Shown here one piece after another: positions 19,431-28,756 of a stretch of 64,000 nucleotides of DNA (its first letter is position 1; every line of letters begins with the position of its first letter). The position numbers and the translations under genes are program-made. Source of the DNA: Actinomycetota bacterium. GTDB taxonomy: Bacteria > Actinomycetota > Actinomycetes > Streptosporangiales > Streptosporangiaceae. The stretch spans positions 1-64,000 of the forward strand of contig JAJPIV010000128.1 of assembly GCA_021324595.1 (NCBI GenBank), written 5' to 3'. The notes below the pieces were generated by a model, which was given only the letters and a program-made list of their open reading frames with translations, was not told the origin of the DNA and did no database searches.

Positions 19431-20429
19431 CTAGGCGACCAGCACGGCGGCGCCGGTGACCCGGTCGGCCGCCAGGTCGGCGAGCGCGCGGTCGGCGGAT
19501 CCGAGGGGGTAGGTGGTGACGCTGACTCTCGGCCGCAGCCGGCCGGCCAGGCGGAGGAACTCCTCGGCGTCGCTCCGGGTATTGGAGGTCACGCTGCGCA
19601 GCGTGCGCTCCTGGAACAGGTCGGCCTGGTAGTCCAGGGACGGGATGCCGGACAGGTGGATGCCGGCGATCGCCAGCGTGCCCCCCCGGTCCAGGGCGCG
19701 CAGCGCCGGGGGGACCAGGTCGCCGGCCGGAGCGAAGATGATCGCCGAGTCGAGCGGCTCGGGCGACGGGTCGAACGAGTCCTGCGCCGACGCCGCGCCC
19801 AGCTCACGGGCCAGGTCCCGGGCGGCCGGCGCGCGGGTGAAGACGTGGACCTCTGCGCCTGAGGCGATCGCGAGCTGCACGGTCAGGTGCGCCGACCCGC
19901 CGAACCCCCAGACGCCCAGCCGGCCTCCCGGCGGCAGCTCGGCCCGGCGCAGCGCGCGGTACCCGATGATGCCCGCGCACAGCAGCGGGGCGAGCTCGGC
20001 ATCGCTGAACCCGGGGGGCAGCGGGTGAACGTAGGCGTCCGCGGCGGTGAGGTACTCGGCGTACCCGCCATCGCGGTCCCACCCCGTGTAGACCGAGCCG
20101 GGGCACAGGTTCTCGCTGCCCCGGCGGCAGTACCGGCAGGAGCCATCGGTCCCGGCCAGCCACGCCACGCCGACCCGGTCACCGGGGCCGAACCTGGCCG
20201 CGCCCGGCCCGGCCGCGACGACCTCGCCGACCACCTCGTGGCCTGGGGTGACGTCGGGCCGGCGCGGCGCCAGGTCGCCCTCGGCCAGGTGCAGGTCGGT
20301 CCGGCAGACCCCGCAGCAGATCACCCGGATGAGCAGCTCGCCCGGGCCGGGCTCGGGAACCGGGCGCTCGGTCAGCCGCAGCGGCCCGCCCGCGACCGGC
20401 CCCGGCTGGTGGACCACCCATGCCCGCAT
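19431..20429 (-). CDS. Zinc-dependent alcohol dehydrogenase family protein
   Basis: [31 protein letters not shown], Cys cluster [12 protein letters not shown]. Confidence 0.92.
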   Translation of the reverse strand: MRAWVVHQPGPVAGGPLRLTERPVPEPGPGELLIRVICCGVCRTDLHLAEGDLAPRRPDVTPGHEVVGEVVAAGPGAARFGPGDRVGVAWLAGTDGSCRYCRRGSENLCPGSVYTGWDRDGGYAEYLTAADAYVHPLPPGFSDAELAPLLCAGIIGYRALRRAELPPGGRLGVWGFGGSAHLTVQLAIASGAEVHVFTRAPAARDLARELGAASAQDSFDPSPEPLDSAIIFAPAGDLVPPALRALDRGGTLAIAGIHLSGIPSLDYQADLFQERTLRSVTSNTRSDAEEFLRLAGRLRPRVSVTTYPLGSADRALADLAADRVTGAAVLVA

Positions 20430-20488
20430 GATCCGAGCATAGGACGGCCTGGGCTGCGGGCGCCCGCGCGGCGTGATGTCATGGCGGG

Positions 20489-21685
20489 GTGAGCCGTCCG
20501 CTGCTGAACCGTGCCCTCGCAGGCATGGGGACCACGATCTTCGCCGAGATGAGCGAGCTGGCCGCCGCCACCGGCGCCGTCAACCTCGGCCAGGGCTTCC
20601 CCGACACCGACGGGCCGGCGCAGGTCGCGCGCGCCGCGGCCGAGGCCATCCTGGCCGGGCGCGGCAACCAGTACCCGCCAGGCGCCGGGGTCCCCGAGCT
20701 GCGCCGGGCGGTCGCCGCGCACCAGCGCAGGTTCTACGGAACCGAGCTCGACCCGGACGCCCAGGTGCTGGTCACCGCCGGGGCGACCGAGGCGATCGCC
20801 GCGGCGCTGCTTGCCCTGGTCGAGCCGGGCGACGAGGTGATCGCGTTCGAGCCGTACTACGACTCCTACGCGGCCTGCGTCGCGCTGGCCGGCGGGACCA
20901 GGGTGCCGGTGACCCTCCGCCCGCCCGGCTTCCGGCCGGACCTGGACGAGCTGCGCGCCGCGGTGACCGGCCGCACCCGGGCCATCCTGCTCAACACCCC
21001 TCACAACCCGACCGGCTCGGTCTTCACCGCGGGCGAGCTGGCCGTGATCGCCGAGCTCGCCTGCGAGCGGAACCTGCTGGTGATCTCCGACGAGGTCTAC
21101 GAGCACCTGGTCTACGAGGGCGAGCACGTGCCGATCGGCACGCTCCCCGGCATGGCCGCCCGCACCGTCACAATCAGCTCGGCCGCCAAGACGTTCTCGT
21201 TCACCGGGTGGAAGATCGGCTGGGTGACCGGGGCTCCGGAGGTGGTGGCGGCGGTGCGCACCGCCAAGCAGTTCCTCACCTACGTCAGCGGCGGGCCGTT
21301 CCAGTACGCGATCGCGGAGGCGCTGGGCCTGCCGGATGAGTACTACCGCGGCGTCGCGGCGGACCTGCGGGCCAAGCGCGACCTGCTCTGCGCCGGGCTG
21401 GCCGAGGTGGGGTTCGAGGTCTACCCGCCGCAGGGCACCTACTTCGTCACCACCGACATCCGGCCGTTCGGCCTCCTCGACGGCCTGGAGTTCTGCCGCG
21501 GCCTGCCCGCATCCGCAGGCGTGGCGGCCATTCCCAGCGTAGTCTTCTACGACAACCGGGATGCCGGACTGCCGCAGGTGCGGTTCGCGTTCTGCAAGCG
21601 CGAGCCGGTGCTCCGCGAGGCACTGGCCCGCCTCGCCGCGCTGCGGCGCGCCCAGCCGCCCGCCGCGGCCGTGACCAGCGCGTGA
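20489..21685 (+). CDS. PLP-dependent class I/II aminotransferase
   Basis: [42 protein letters not shown] (PLP lysine). Confidence 0.93.
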   Translation: MSRPLLNRALAGMGTTIFAEMSELAAATGAVNLGQGFPDTDGPAQVARAAAEAILAGRGNQYPPGAGVPELRRAVAAHQRRFYGTELDPDAQVLVTAGATEAIAAALLALVEPGDEVIAFEPYYDSYAACVALAGGTRVPVTLRPPGFRPDLDELRAAVTGRTRAILLNTPHNPTGSVFTAGELAVIAELACERNLLVISDEVYEHLVYEGEHVPIGTLPGMAARTVTISSAAKTFSFTGWKIGWVTGAPEVVAAVRTAKQFLTYVSGGPFQYAIAEALGLPDEYYRGVAADLRAKRDLLCAGLAEVGFEVYPPQGTYFVTTDIRPFGLLDGLEFCRGLPASAGVAAIPSVVFYDNRDAGLPQVRFAFCKREPVLREALARLAALRRAQPPAAAVTSA

Positions 21686-21844
21686 TCCGATGCCGAGCCG
21701 GCGCCCGTGACAATGCCAGGCTCGTCCGGATAACATGCCGTCACCAGTTGGTTGCGGTTTCTGGCCGATGAGTGCTGTCCGATTTCGGGTGATCTAGCAT
21801 CTGCCGCGCACCCGCGGCGCGCTGGCCGAGCGAGAGGGAGCCGG

Positions 21845-23266
21845 ATGTCCGAGGTGTCGTTCGAGCACGCCGACCAGGCGCGCGCGGCGCTGCAGGCGAT
21901 CGTGACCGATCCGCAGCACGGGGTCGCGGCGCTGTCCAGCTCGCAGACGATGGCGAACCTGCTCAAGGACCTGCTGCCGGACGCGCCGCGTGAGAAGAGC
22001 ATCCTGGTGGCGGCGGCCGAGGCGGGCCTGGCGGGCACGCTGCGCGATCACGTGGCGCAGGGCATGGACCCGGCGACGGCGATCCGGCTGGCCGCCTCCT
22101 CGTTCTCCGCCAGCACGCCGTTCACCCCGGACGCCTGCGCCTGGGTGGCGAACGAGCTGGCGATCGCCCTCGGGATCGTCCCGGCGAGCTCCCGGCCCCC
22201 GGCCGGCCCCGGCGCGGCTGCGGCGGCGCCGACGAGCCCGCCCCCCGGGTTCGCCGCCGGGGCGCAGGGGCTGCCGACGCAGGTCGCGCCGGGCGGGGCG
22301 GGCGCTCCGGCAGGCGGGACGCCGCTCGCGGGCGCGCCGATGGGCGGGCCACCAGCGATGGGGGCCGGGTTCGCGCCCGGCCAGTTGCCGACCCAGGGAG
22401 CCGGGCAGCCCCCGCCCGGCCCCACGGGCCCGATGGGCGGGACGCCGGGCGCCTTCGGGGCTTGGCCGGGCGGCGCCCCGGCCGGCTACGGGCAGCCCGG
22501 CTACGGGCAGCCCGGCTACGGGCAGCCCGGAGGGTTCGGGCCCGGAGGGTTCGGGACCGGGCAGCCCCCGGTCAGGCCGCCGAACCGCAGGCGCGGGCTG
22601 GTCATCGGCGGCGGCGCGGCCGCCGTGGTCGTCCTGGCGGTCGTGCTCGCCGTCGCCCTCAGCGGCGGGCCGGGCCCCAAGCCCCGGCCCACGCCCGGGC
22701 CCACGCCCGGCCCGACGACCTCCACCCCGGCGCCGCCGCCGACGGTGGTCGAGCCATTGAGCACAATCATGAACCCGGTCGGCCAGGCCCCGGTGGGCAG
22801 CAACTGCCTGTCGACCGCGAACACCAACCTGAACGGGCTGAACCCGGCCACCGTGGTCGAGGCGCACTTCTGCCCCGGGACGTTCGCGCCGTACGACTCG
22901 AACATCCACGTCTTCGGGTACCAGTTCGACAACGCGGCCGGCTACCAGGCCGGTCTCCGCCACCTCAACAGCTACGCCGGGTTCGACACCGGCGGGCGCC
23001 TCAGCGGCTCCTGCCCGCCGCCGAGCGGCTTCGGGCGCGGCAGCACTCACTGGTGGGCGAACTCCAACCCGCTCTACACCGCCCACCGCCCCGGGCAGAT
23101 CCTGGAGTGCTTCACCGACCACCTCAAGGTGGGCGCGCGGGCGCTCCTGATCTGGACGCTGCCGACCCAGCGGGTCATCTTCGTCGGCGAGGACGCCAAT
23201 AGCGCCGGCTCGGGCGCGAGCGCCTACCTGATCACGTGGTGGAAGCATGTCGCCTATCACACCTGA
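21845..23266 (+). CDS. Single-pass membrane sensor-like protein: helical N-domain, Pro/Gly linker, TM, Cys-containing ectodomain
   Basis: MSEVSFEHADQARAALQ...; PGYGQP linker; TM RRRGLVIGGGAAAVVVLAVVLAVALS; C-terminal ~190 aa with 4 Cys. Confidence 0.78.
   Translation: MSEVSFEHADQARAALQAIVTDPQHGVAALSSSQTMANLLKDLLPDAPREKSILVAAAEAGLAGTLRDHVAQGMDPATAIRLAASSFSASTPFTPDACAWVANELAIALGIVPASSRPPAGPGAAAAAPTSPPPGFAAGAQGLPTQVAPGGAGAPAGGTPLAGAPMGGPPAMGAGFAPGQLPTQGAGQPPPGPTGPMGGTPGAFGAWPGGAPAGYGQPGYGQPGYGQPGGFGPGGFGTGQPPVRPPNRRRGLVIGGGAAAVVVLAVVLAVALSGGPGPKPRPTPGPTPGPTTSTPAPPPTVVEPLSTIMNPVGQAPVGSNCLSTANTNLNGLNPATVVEAHFCPGTFAPYDSNIHVFGYQFDNAAGYQAGLRHLNSYAGFDTGGRLSGSCPPPSGFGRGSTHWWANSNPLYTAHRPGQILECFTDHLKVGARALLIWTLPTQRVIFVGEDANSAGSGASAYLITWWKHVAYHT
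22484..22558 (+). repeat. In-frame 15-nt repeats encoding (GYGQP)3 then GGFGP/GGFGT
   Basis: ggctacgggcagccc x3 (22484-22528) followed by ggagggttcggg[c/a]cc x2. Confidence 0.9.
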
Positions 23267-23272
23267 GCGGCG

Positions 23273-24001
23273 ATGACCGACACGCTGATGCCCGGTGGCG
23301 GGGTCGCCAGGCGCCCGCTGCACTTCATCGTGATGGCCGACTGCTCCGGCTCGATGAAGGGCGAGAAGATGCAGGCGCTGAACTTCGCGCTGCGCTCGAT
23401 GCTGCCGCACCTGGTGGACTGGGAGCGCGACCAGCTGCAGGCGCAGCTGCTGGTCCGCATCCTCGCGTTCGCGACCGCGCCCGCGTGGTTCGTCGCCGAT
23501 CCCACGCCGATCGCCGAGCTCGCCACCCGCTGGCGCAACCTGGAGTACGTGCCGATGGGCCGCACGAACATGGGCCCGGCCTTCCGCGCCGTCGCCGAGG
23601 TGCTCGGGCCGGACCGGCTGGAGCGACGCGCCCTGCGCCCGGCCATCCTGCTGATCACCGACGGGCTGCCGACCGACCCGCCCGGCGGGTTCGAGGCCGG
23701 GCTGGACGCGCTGATGTCGATCGCGGCTGGCCGTTCCGCGCTGCGCCTGGCAGTGGCGATCGGCCGGGACGCCAGCTCCGAGCCGCTTGACCGGTTCCGC
23801 AGCCCCGAGGTGCCGGTGCTGGTGGCCGACGGCACCGACGAGATCGCCGACCGGCTGGTCACCGCATCGATCGCGGTCTCCCGGATGTCGGAGGCCGGCG
23901 TGGACCGGGGCGCCCTCGCGCAGCAGCTCATCCCGGCCGGGAGCGACCCGAGCCGGCCGCGGGACCGGGGCGGTCTCGGCGTGGACGATTCCATCCTGTG
24001 A
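23273..24001 (+). CDS. TerY-like VWA-domain protein
   Basis: Complete MIDAS: MADCSGSMKG, GRTNMGPAF, LITDGLPTD. Confidence 0.9.
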   Translation: MTDTLMPGGGVARRPLHFIVMADCSGSMKGEKMQALNFALRSMLPHLVDWERDQLQAQLLVRILAFATAPAWFVADPTPIAELATRWRNLEYVPMGRTNMGPAFRAVAEVLGPDRLERRALRPAILLITDGLPTDPPGGFEAGLDALMSIAAGRSALRLAVAIGRDASSEPLDRFRSPEVPVLVADGTDEIADRLVTASIAVSRMSEAGVDRGALAQQLIPAGSDPSRPRDRGGLGVDDSIL

Positions 24002-25047
24002 TGACCAGGTCCGGATGGCTCGTGCTGACCGCCTCCGCCCGGGGCGCCTCGCACGTCGCCATGGACACGCCGAACCAGGACGCGGTCGGGACCGGGCCGG
24101 CGGGACCGGACGGCGTGGTCGCGGCGGTCGCCGACGGCCACGGGCACTGGCGCCACCTGCGCAGCGCCCGCGGGTCGCGGCTCGCGGTCACGGTCGGCTG
24201 CCAGGTCGGCACGGAGCTCGCCGGGCGGCTGCCGGCCAGCCCCGACGCCGCGGCGGTGACCGGGCTGCTGACCGGGTTCGCCGTCCCCGCGATCATCACG
24301 CGGTGGCGGGACGCGGTGCTCGCCGACCTGGCCGGGGATCCGTTCACCAGCGCCGAGCAGGAGCGGCGCCTGCCGGGCGACGACCCGGTGATCGCCTACG
24401 GCTCGACTCTGCTGCTCGCCGTGGCCGTGCGGGAGTGGCTGGCGATCGCGCAGATCGGCGACGGGGACGTCATCGGCGTGCGCGCCGACGGACGGGCCGA
24501 CCTTCCGGTCCCCGGCGACCCGAACCTGGACGGGCTGGTGACGACCAGCCTGTGCGGCGCCGATCCGGCCGGGGACTTCCGGGTCGCGGCGGTCGACACC
24601 GCCCGAGTCCCGTTGCTCGCGCTGCTGCTCGCCACCGACGGCTACGGCAACGCCCAGGTGGCGCAGGAGTGGCCGGAGGCGTTCAGCAGGGACCTCGCCG
24701 GCATGCTGCGCAACCGGGATGAGCAGTGGCTGGCCAGCCAGCTGCCGGCCTGGGCGGCCCGGTGCGCCTCGGGCGACGGCAGCGCCGACGACACCACGGT
24801 CGCGTTGCTGATCTCCCCGGCGGGCCGGCCTCCGCTGGCGGCCACCCCGCCGGGCAGCACCGGGCGGGATGGCGACCTGGACGAGGAGGAGACCACGATC
24901 CCCGCCTCGCGCGGCGACACGGTGCCGAGCTCGCCCGTCCCGGCCGAGCCGGACGCGGCCTGGCAAGCCGCGGCGCCCACCGCCGGCGAGCGGGCGGCGG
25001 AGCGGCCAGGGCCGGGCGGCCAGGGCCGGGCGGGAGGCGCCCGGTGA
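23998..25047 (+). CDS. PP2C-family serine/threonine phosphatase with acidic/Thr-rich C-terminal tail
   Basis: PNQDAVG, VAAVADGHGH, IGDGDVIGV, LATDGYG, SADDTTVALL; tail DGDLDEEETTIPASRGDTVP. Confidence 0.87.
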   Translation: MMTRSGWLVLTASARGASHVAMDTPNQDAVGTGPAGPDGVVAAVADGHGHWRHLRSARGSRLAVTVGCQVGTELAGRLPASPDAAAVTGLLTGFAVPAIITRWRDAVLADLAGDPFTSAEQERRLPGDDPVIAYGSTLLLAVAVREWLAIAQIGDGDVIGVRADGRADLPVPGDPNLDGLVTTSLCGADPAGDFRVAAVDTARVPLLALLLATDGYGNAQVAQEWPEAFSRDLAGMLRNRDEQWLASQLPAWAARCASGDGSADDTTVALLISPAGRPPLAATPPGSTGRDGDLDEEETTIPASRGDTVPSSPVPAEPDAAWQAAAPTAGERAAERPGPGGQGRAGGAR

Positions 25048-26351
25048 GCGGCCAGCAGGTCAGCCTGCTGGGCAGGACGCTGCGGATGGTCCGGGCGGGG
25101 ACTCCCGTGGTGGTCGGCGAGCGGCTCGGCGAGGGCGGCCAGGGCGTGGTGCACGCCGTCACCATCGGCGGTGCCCCCTACGCGGTCAAGTGGTACCGGT
25201 ACGCCTCCCCCGAGCTGCGACGGAACATCGAGGCGCTGATCGAGCGCGGCCGCCCGCACCGGGACTTCTGCTGGCCGATCGACCTGGTGACCAGCGACGA
25301 GCTCTCCGGGTTCGGCTACGTGATGCCCCGCCTCGATCCGCGGTTCACCTCCTTCGCCCAGCTGGTCGCGCGCCCCCAGCAGCCGCCGTTCCGGGTGGTG
25401 ATCACGATCGGCCGCCATCTGGTCACGGCGTTCGAGGCACTGCACGCGGCCGGGCTGTGCTACCGGGACATCAGCTTCGGGAACCTGTGGGTGGACCCGG
25501 ACCGCGCCGAGGTCGCCATCATCGACAACGACAACTGCGGCCAGGACGGCGGCGAGGTCTTCGTCTGGGGCACGCTCCGGTTCATGGCCCCCGAGGTGGT
25601 CCGGCGCGAGGCCGCCCCGACCAGCCTCACCGACCTGCATTCGCTCGCGGTGTTCCTGTTCTACCTGTTCATGCACGGCCACCCGCTGGAGGGAGTGAGG
25701 ACCGACAAGTCCTACTCGTGGGCGGACGAGGCGCACCGCAGCGAGACCGACCTGGCGACGCTCCACTTCGGCACCGAGCCGGTCTTCATCTTCGACCCGG
25801 TCGACCACTCCAACCCGCCGCGCCCCGGCGACCCGGTCAGCGTGTGGTGGAGCCTGTACCCGAGGTTCTTCCGGTCGGTCTTCGAGCGCGCGTTCACCTC
25901 CGGACTGCGCGACCCGTCCGGCCTCGGCCGGGTCCCCGAGGGCGTGTGGCGGCGAGCCCTGGTCAGGCTGGCGGACTGCGTGTCGGTCTGCTCCTGCCAG
26001 GCGTCGGTCTTCGTGGACCCGGACGATCCCGGCCTGCGCTGCTGGAACTGCAAGCAGGTGCCGCCCCGTCCGCCGATGCTCCAGCTACCGACCTGCGCGG
26101 TGGCACTCACCCCGGGCGCCACGATCACGCCGCACCACCTGAGCCGGAACCGGGATTACGACACTGCGGTCGCGGTCGTCGAGAACCACCCGTCCCGGCC
26201 CGGCGAGGTCGTCCTGCGCAACGTCGGCCGCACGCCATGGACGATGACGCCGGACGGGGAGGCGTCCAAGATCGTCGAGCCCGACCGCAGGCTCGGCGTC
26301 CGCCCGATGGTCATCGACTTCGGGCCCGCGACCGGAAAGATCATCGTGTGA
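25044..26351 (+). CDS. Serine/threonine kinase-like protein with C-terminal zinc ribbon (TerY-P triad type)
   Basis: GTG 25044 (GTGA overlap with PP2C); GEGGQGVVHAV loop, YAVKWY, CYRDISFGN catalytic loop, IDNDN metal site, APE-like MAPEVV; CxC...CWNC zinc ribbon. Confidence 0.88.
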   Translation: MSGQQVSLLGRTLRMVRAGTPVVVGERLGEGGQGVVHAVTIGGAPYAVKWYRYASPELRRNIEALIERGRPHRDFCWPIDLVTSDELSGFGYVMPRLDPRFTSFAQLVARPQQPPFRVVITIGRHLVTAFEALHAAGLCYRDISFGNLWVDPDRAEVAIIDNDNCGQDGGEVFVWGTLRFMAPEVVRREAAPTSLTDLHSLAVFLFYLFMHGHPLEGVRTDKSYSWADEAHRSETDLATLHFGTEPVFIFDPVDHSNPPRPGDPVSVWWSLYPRFFRSVFERAFTSGLRDPSGLGRVPEGVWRRALVRLADCVSVCSCQASVFVDPDDPGLRCWNCKQVPPRPPMLQLPTCAVALTPGATITPHHLSRNRDYDTAVAVVENHPSRPGEVVLRNVGRTPWTMTPDGEASKIVEPDRRLGVRPMVIDFGPATGKIIV

Positions 26352-26373
26352 TGGCCGGGAAGGGGTTCCCCCC

Positions 26374-27888
26374 ATGAGCGAGCTGCTGCTGACCTACGAC
26401 AACCGGCTCTACCGGTTCGCCCCGGGGACCATCCGGATCGGCCGGAGCTCGGAGAGCGACATCGTGGTGCCCGACCCCACGGTGTCCCGCCGCCACGCGG
26501 AGCTGTCGTTCGAGGATCCCAGCGGCTGGGTCTGGCAGAACGCCGGCCAGTCGCCGACGTTCCTCAACGGCCAGCCGGTCGCCAGGTTCGTCGCGACGGG
26601 GACCGTGGACGTCCACCTCGCCTCGCCCCATGGCCCGGTCATCCGCCTGGAGGTGGTGCCGATGCCGGCGCAGGCCCCGGTGCGGACCGAACTCGCCGCG
26701 CCGCCCGGGCTCGCCCCCGCGACCCACCAGCCCGGCCCGCCCGCAGCGGCAGCCGCCCAGGCCGTCCCCCCGGCACCGGGCATGGCGCCCGCCGGGCCGC
26801 CGGGCACGCCCGGGGCCGGTCCCGTGCCCGGGGCGGCCCCGCCCGGCATGCCGGGCTACGGGGCTATGCCGGGAATGCCCGGGGCGATGCCGGGAATGCC
26901 CGGGGCGATGCCGGGCTACGGTCCGGTGCCGGGCGGCCCGCCCGGGGGGCAGCTGAACGCGGGCTCGTTCTTCGAGACGCTGATCCCGGTCAAGAGCTGG
27001 CTGCACGACCCGGGCTGGCGGCAGTGGCTGCGCCTGCTGATCATCCCGTATGCCCTGCTTCCGCTGATCTTCCTGCAGATCTTCTCCACCGCGCACTCGC
27101 TGTCCACCCCGGGCTGGGCGTACAGCATCTACGTCGCCCCGCTGTGGTTCATCGTGTTCTGGTACCTGACGCGCCCGCCGCGGTGGCACTGGGTGCCCGA
27201 GGGAGTGATCGCGGCGGGGATCGTGGTCTGGGAATGGATCTGGCTGCACGCGGTCACCATCAACATCAACGACCACCTGGCCAGCGGGACGCTCAACTTC
27301 GGCAAGGCCCTGATCGTGGGCTACAACGAGGAGATCAGCAAGGCCCTCCCCGTGCTCGTCGCGGCGCTGGCGCTGCTCGGGGTCAGGAAGCAGAAGCTGG
27401 ACCCGCGGACGTGGATGCTCATGGGCACGATCGCCGGGCTGACCTTCGGGATCATCGAGCAGTCGCTGTACACCCCGGGCGCGATCATCATGGTCCACGG
27501 GGCGCAGAACATCCCGCAGGCCGACGCCGGGGCACTGGACTTCGCGTTCCGGGTGTTCGTCGACGGCTTCCAGCACGCGGTCTGGGCGGGCGTGTCCGGG
27601 TTCTTCGTCGGCATGGCGGTCAACTATCGCCGGCGCCGCGTGCCCCTGCTGCTGCTCGGCATCACCATCCCGGCGGTGCTGCACGCGCTCAACGACTGGA
27701 CCCTGACGATCTTCAGCACCGTCTGGGTGACCGTGTTCCTCGTCCAGGGCGTGTCGCTGCTGCTCTTCCTCGGCTACACGCTGTCGGCCGCGACGATCGA
27801 GCGGAAGGTGCGCAGGAACCCGGCGTTCCGCGGGGAGTCGATCCTGATGGACCGGTTCAGCAGCCTGCCCGGGGGCCAGCAGTCCTGA
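26374..27888 (+). CDS. FHA domain fused to PrsW-family intramembrane protease
   Basis: FHA: IRIGRSSESDIVVPDPTVSRRHAEL...FLNGQPV; PrsW: YNEEISKALPV (EExxK), TFGIIEQSLY (FxxxE), FQHAVWAGVSGFFVG, HALNDW. Confidence 0.9.
   Translation: MSELLLTYDNRLYRFAPGTIRIGRSSESDIVVPDPTVSRRHAELSFEDPSGWVWQNAGQSPTFLNGQPVARFVATGTVDVHLASPHGPVIRLEVVPMPAQAPVRTELAAPPGLAPATHQPGPPAAAAAQAVPPAPGMAPAGPPGTPGAGPVPGAAPPGMPGYGAMPGMPGAMPGMPGAMPGYGPVPGGPPGGQLNAGSFFETLIPVKSWLHDPGWRQWLRLLIIPYALLPLIFLQIFSTAHSLSTPGWAYSIYVAPLWFIVFWYLTRPPRWHWVPEGVIAAGIVVWEWIWLHAVTININDHLASGTLNFGKALIVGYNEEISKALPVLVAALALLGVRKQKLDPRTWMLMGTIAGLTFGIIEQSLYTPGAIIMVHGAQNIPQADAGALDFAFRVFVDGFQHAVWAGVSGFFVGMAVNYRRRRVPLLLLGITIPAVLHALNDWTLTIFSTVWVTVFLVQGVSLLLFLGYTLSAATIERKVRRNPAFRGESILMDRFSSLPGGQQS
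26866..26907 (+). repeat. Two 21-nt in-frame repeats encoding MPGMPGA
   Basis: atgccgggaatgcccggggcg x2. Confidence 0.85.
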
Positions 27889-27902
27889 CCGCCGGCCGGC
27901 GT

Positions 27903-27921
27903 GCAGGCCCGCGCGGCCTGC
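27903..27921. terminator. Hairpin between convergent FHA-PrsW and DUF3097 genes
   Basis: GCAGGCC-CGCGC-GGCCTGC perfect 7-bp stem. Confidence 0.55.
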
Positions 27922-27943
27922 CCGGCGCCGCGCGCGGGGCAGG

Positions 27944-28756
27944 TCACCGCGGCGCGGTGACGAAGTCGATCAGCTCCTCCACCCGGCCCAGGAACGCGGG
28001 CTCCAGGTCGGCCCAGCTCCGCGCGGCCCGCAGGACGCGCCGCCAGGCCGCGGCGGTGTCCCGCGGCCAGCCAAGCGCGTCGAGCACGCCCTCCTTCCAC
28101 GGCCGGCCCGGCGGGACGTCCGGCCAGGCGCCGATGCCGAGAGCCGACGGCTTGACCGCGGCCCAGACGTCAACGAACGGGTGGCCGACCACCAGCACGT
28201 GCGCGGAAGCGACCCGGGCCGCGATCGCGCTCTCCTTCGAGCCGGCCACCAGGTGATCCACCAGCACGCCCAGCCGGCGCCCGGGTGCGGGGCCGAAGGC
28301 TGCGACGATCCCGGGCAGGTCATCGATCCCGCCCAGGTACTCCACGACGACCCCGGCCTCGCGCAGGTCGTCACCCCAGATCTTCTCGACCAGCTCGGCG
28401 TCGTGGCGCCCCTCGACGTAGATCCGGCTGGCCCGGGCGACCTTCGCCGGGCCGGCCGGGGCGGCGACCGATCCCGACGGGGTGCGCGGCGGCCGGGGAG
28501 ACCCGCCCGCCGCGGGCCGCACCAGCCGGACCGGCTTGCCGTCCAGCAGGAACGGGGCCGGCCCGTAGGGGAACGCCCGGCGGCGCCCGTGCCGGTCCTC
28601 CAAGATCACCGCGTCCCGCTCGTGGCCGACCACCGCGCCGCAGAACTCGCCCGCGGCGTCCTCGACAACCAGCCCGGGGACGGCCTCGGCCGCCGGGTAC
28701 TCCGGCGGCCGCCTGACGCGCGACCAGCCCGCCAGCGCGTCGCCGTCGTAGCGCAT
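27944..28756 (-). CDS. DUF3097 family protein
   Basis: MRYDGDALAGW...; IYVEGRHDAELVEKIWGDDLREAGVVVEYLGGIDDLPGIV...GVLVDHLVAGSKESAIA Toprim-like core. Confidence 0.88.
   Translation of the reverse strand: MRYDGDALAGWSRVRRPPEYPAAEAVPGLVVEDAAGEFCGAVVGHERDAVILEDRHGRRRAFPYGPAPFLLDGKPVRLVRPAAGGSPRPPRTPSGSVAAPAGPAKVARASRIYVEGRHDAELVEKIWGDDLREAGVVVEYLGGIDDLPGIVAAFGPAPGRRLGVLVDHLVAGSKESAIAARVASAHVLVVGHPFVDVWAAVKPSALGIGAWPDVPPGRPWKEGVLDALGWPRDTAAAWRRVLRAARSWADLEPAFLGRVEELIDFVTAPR

Noticed and set aside
22484-22558. Repeat cluster considered as CRISPR or minisatellite
   Set aside because: No spacers; units are 15 nt, in frame and coding for GYGQP. Other tandem arrays in the window likewise lack spacer structure.
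21845-27888. Type VII secretion or BREX/phage-defence interpretation of the VWA/PP2C/kinase/FHA locus
   Set aside because: No WXG100, EccC, mycosin, methylase, nuclease or helicase gene adjacent; TerY-P-type signalling plus PrsW fits better. A defence role is not excluded but is unsupported.
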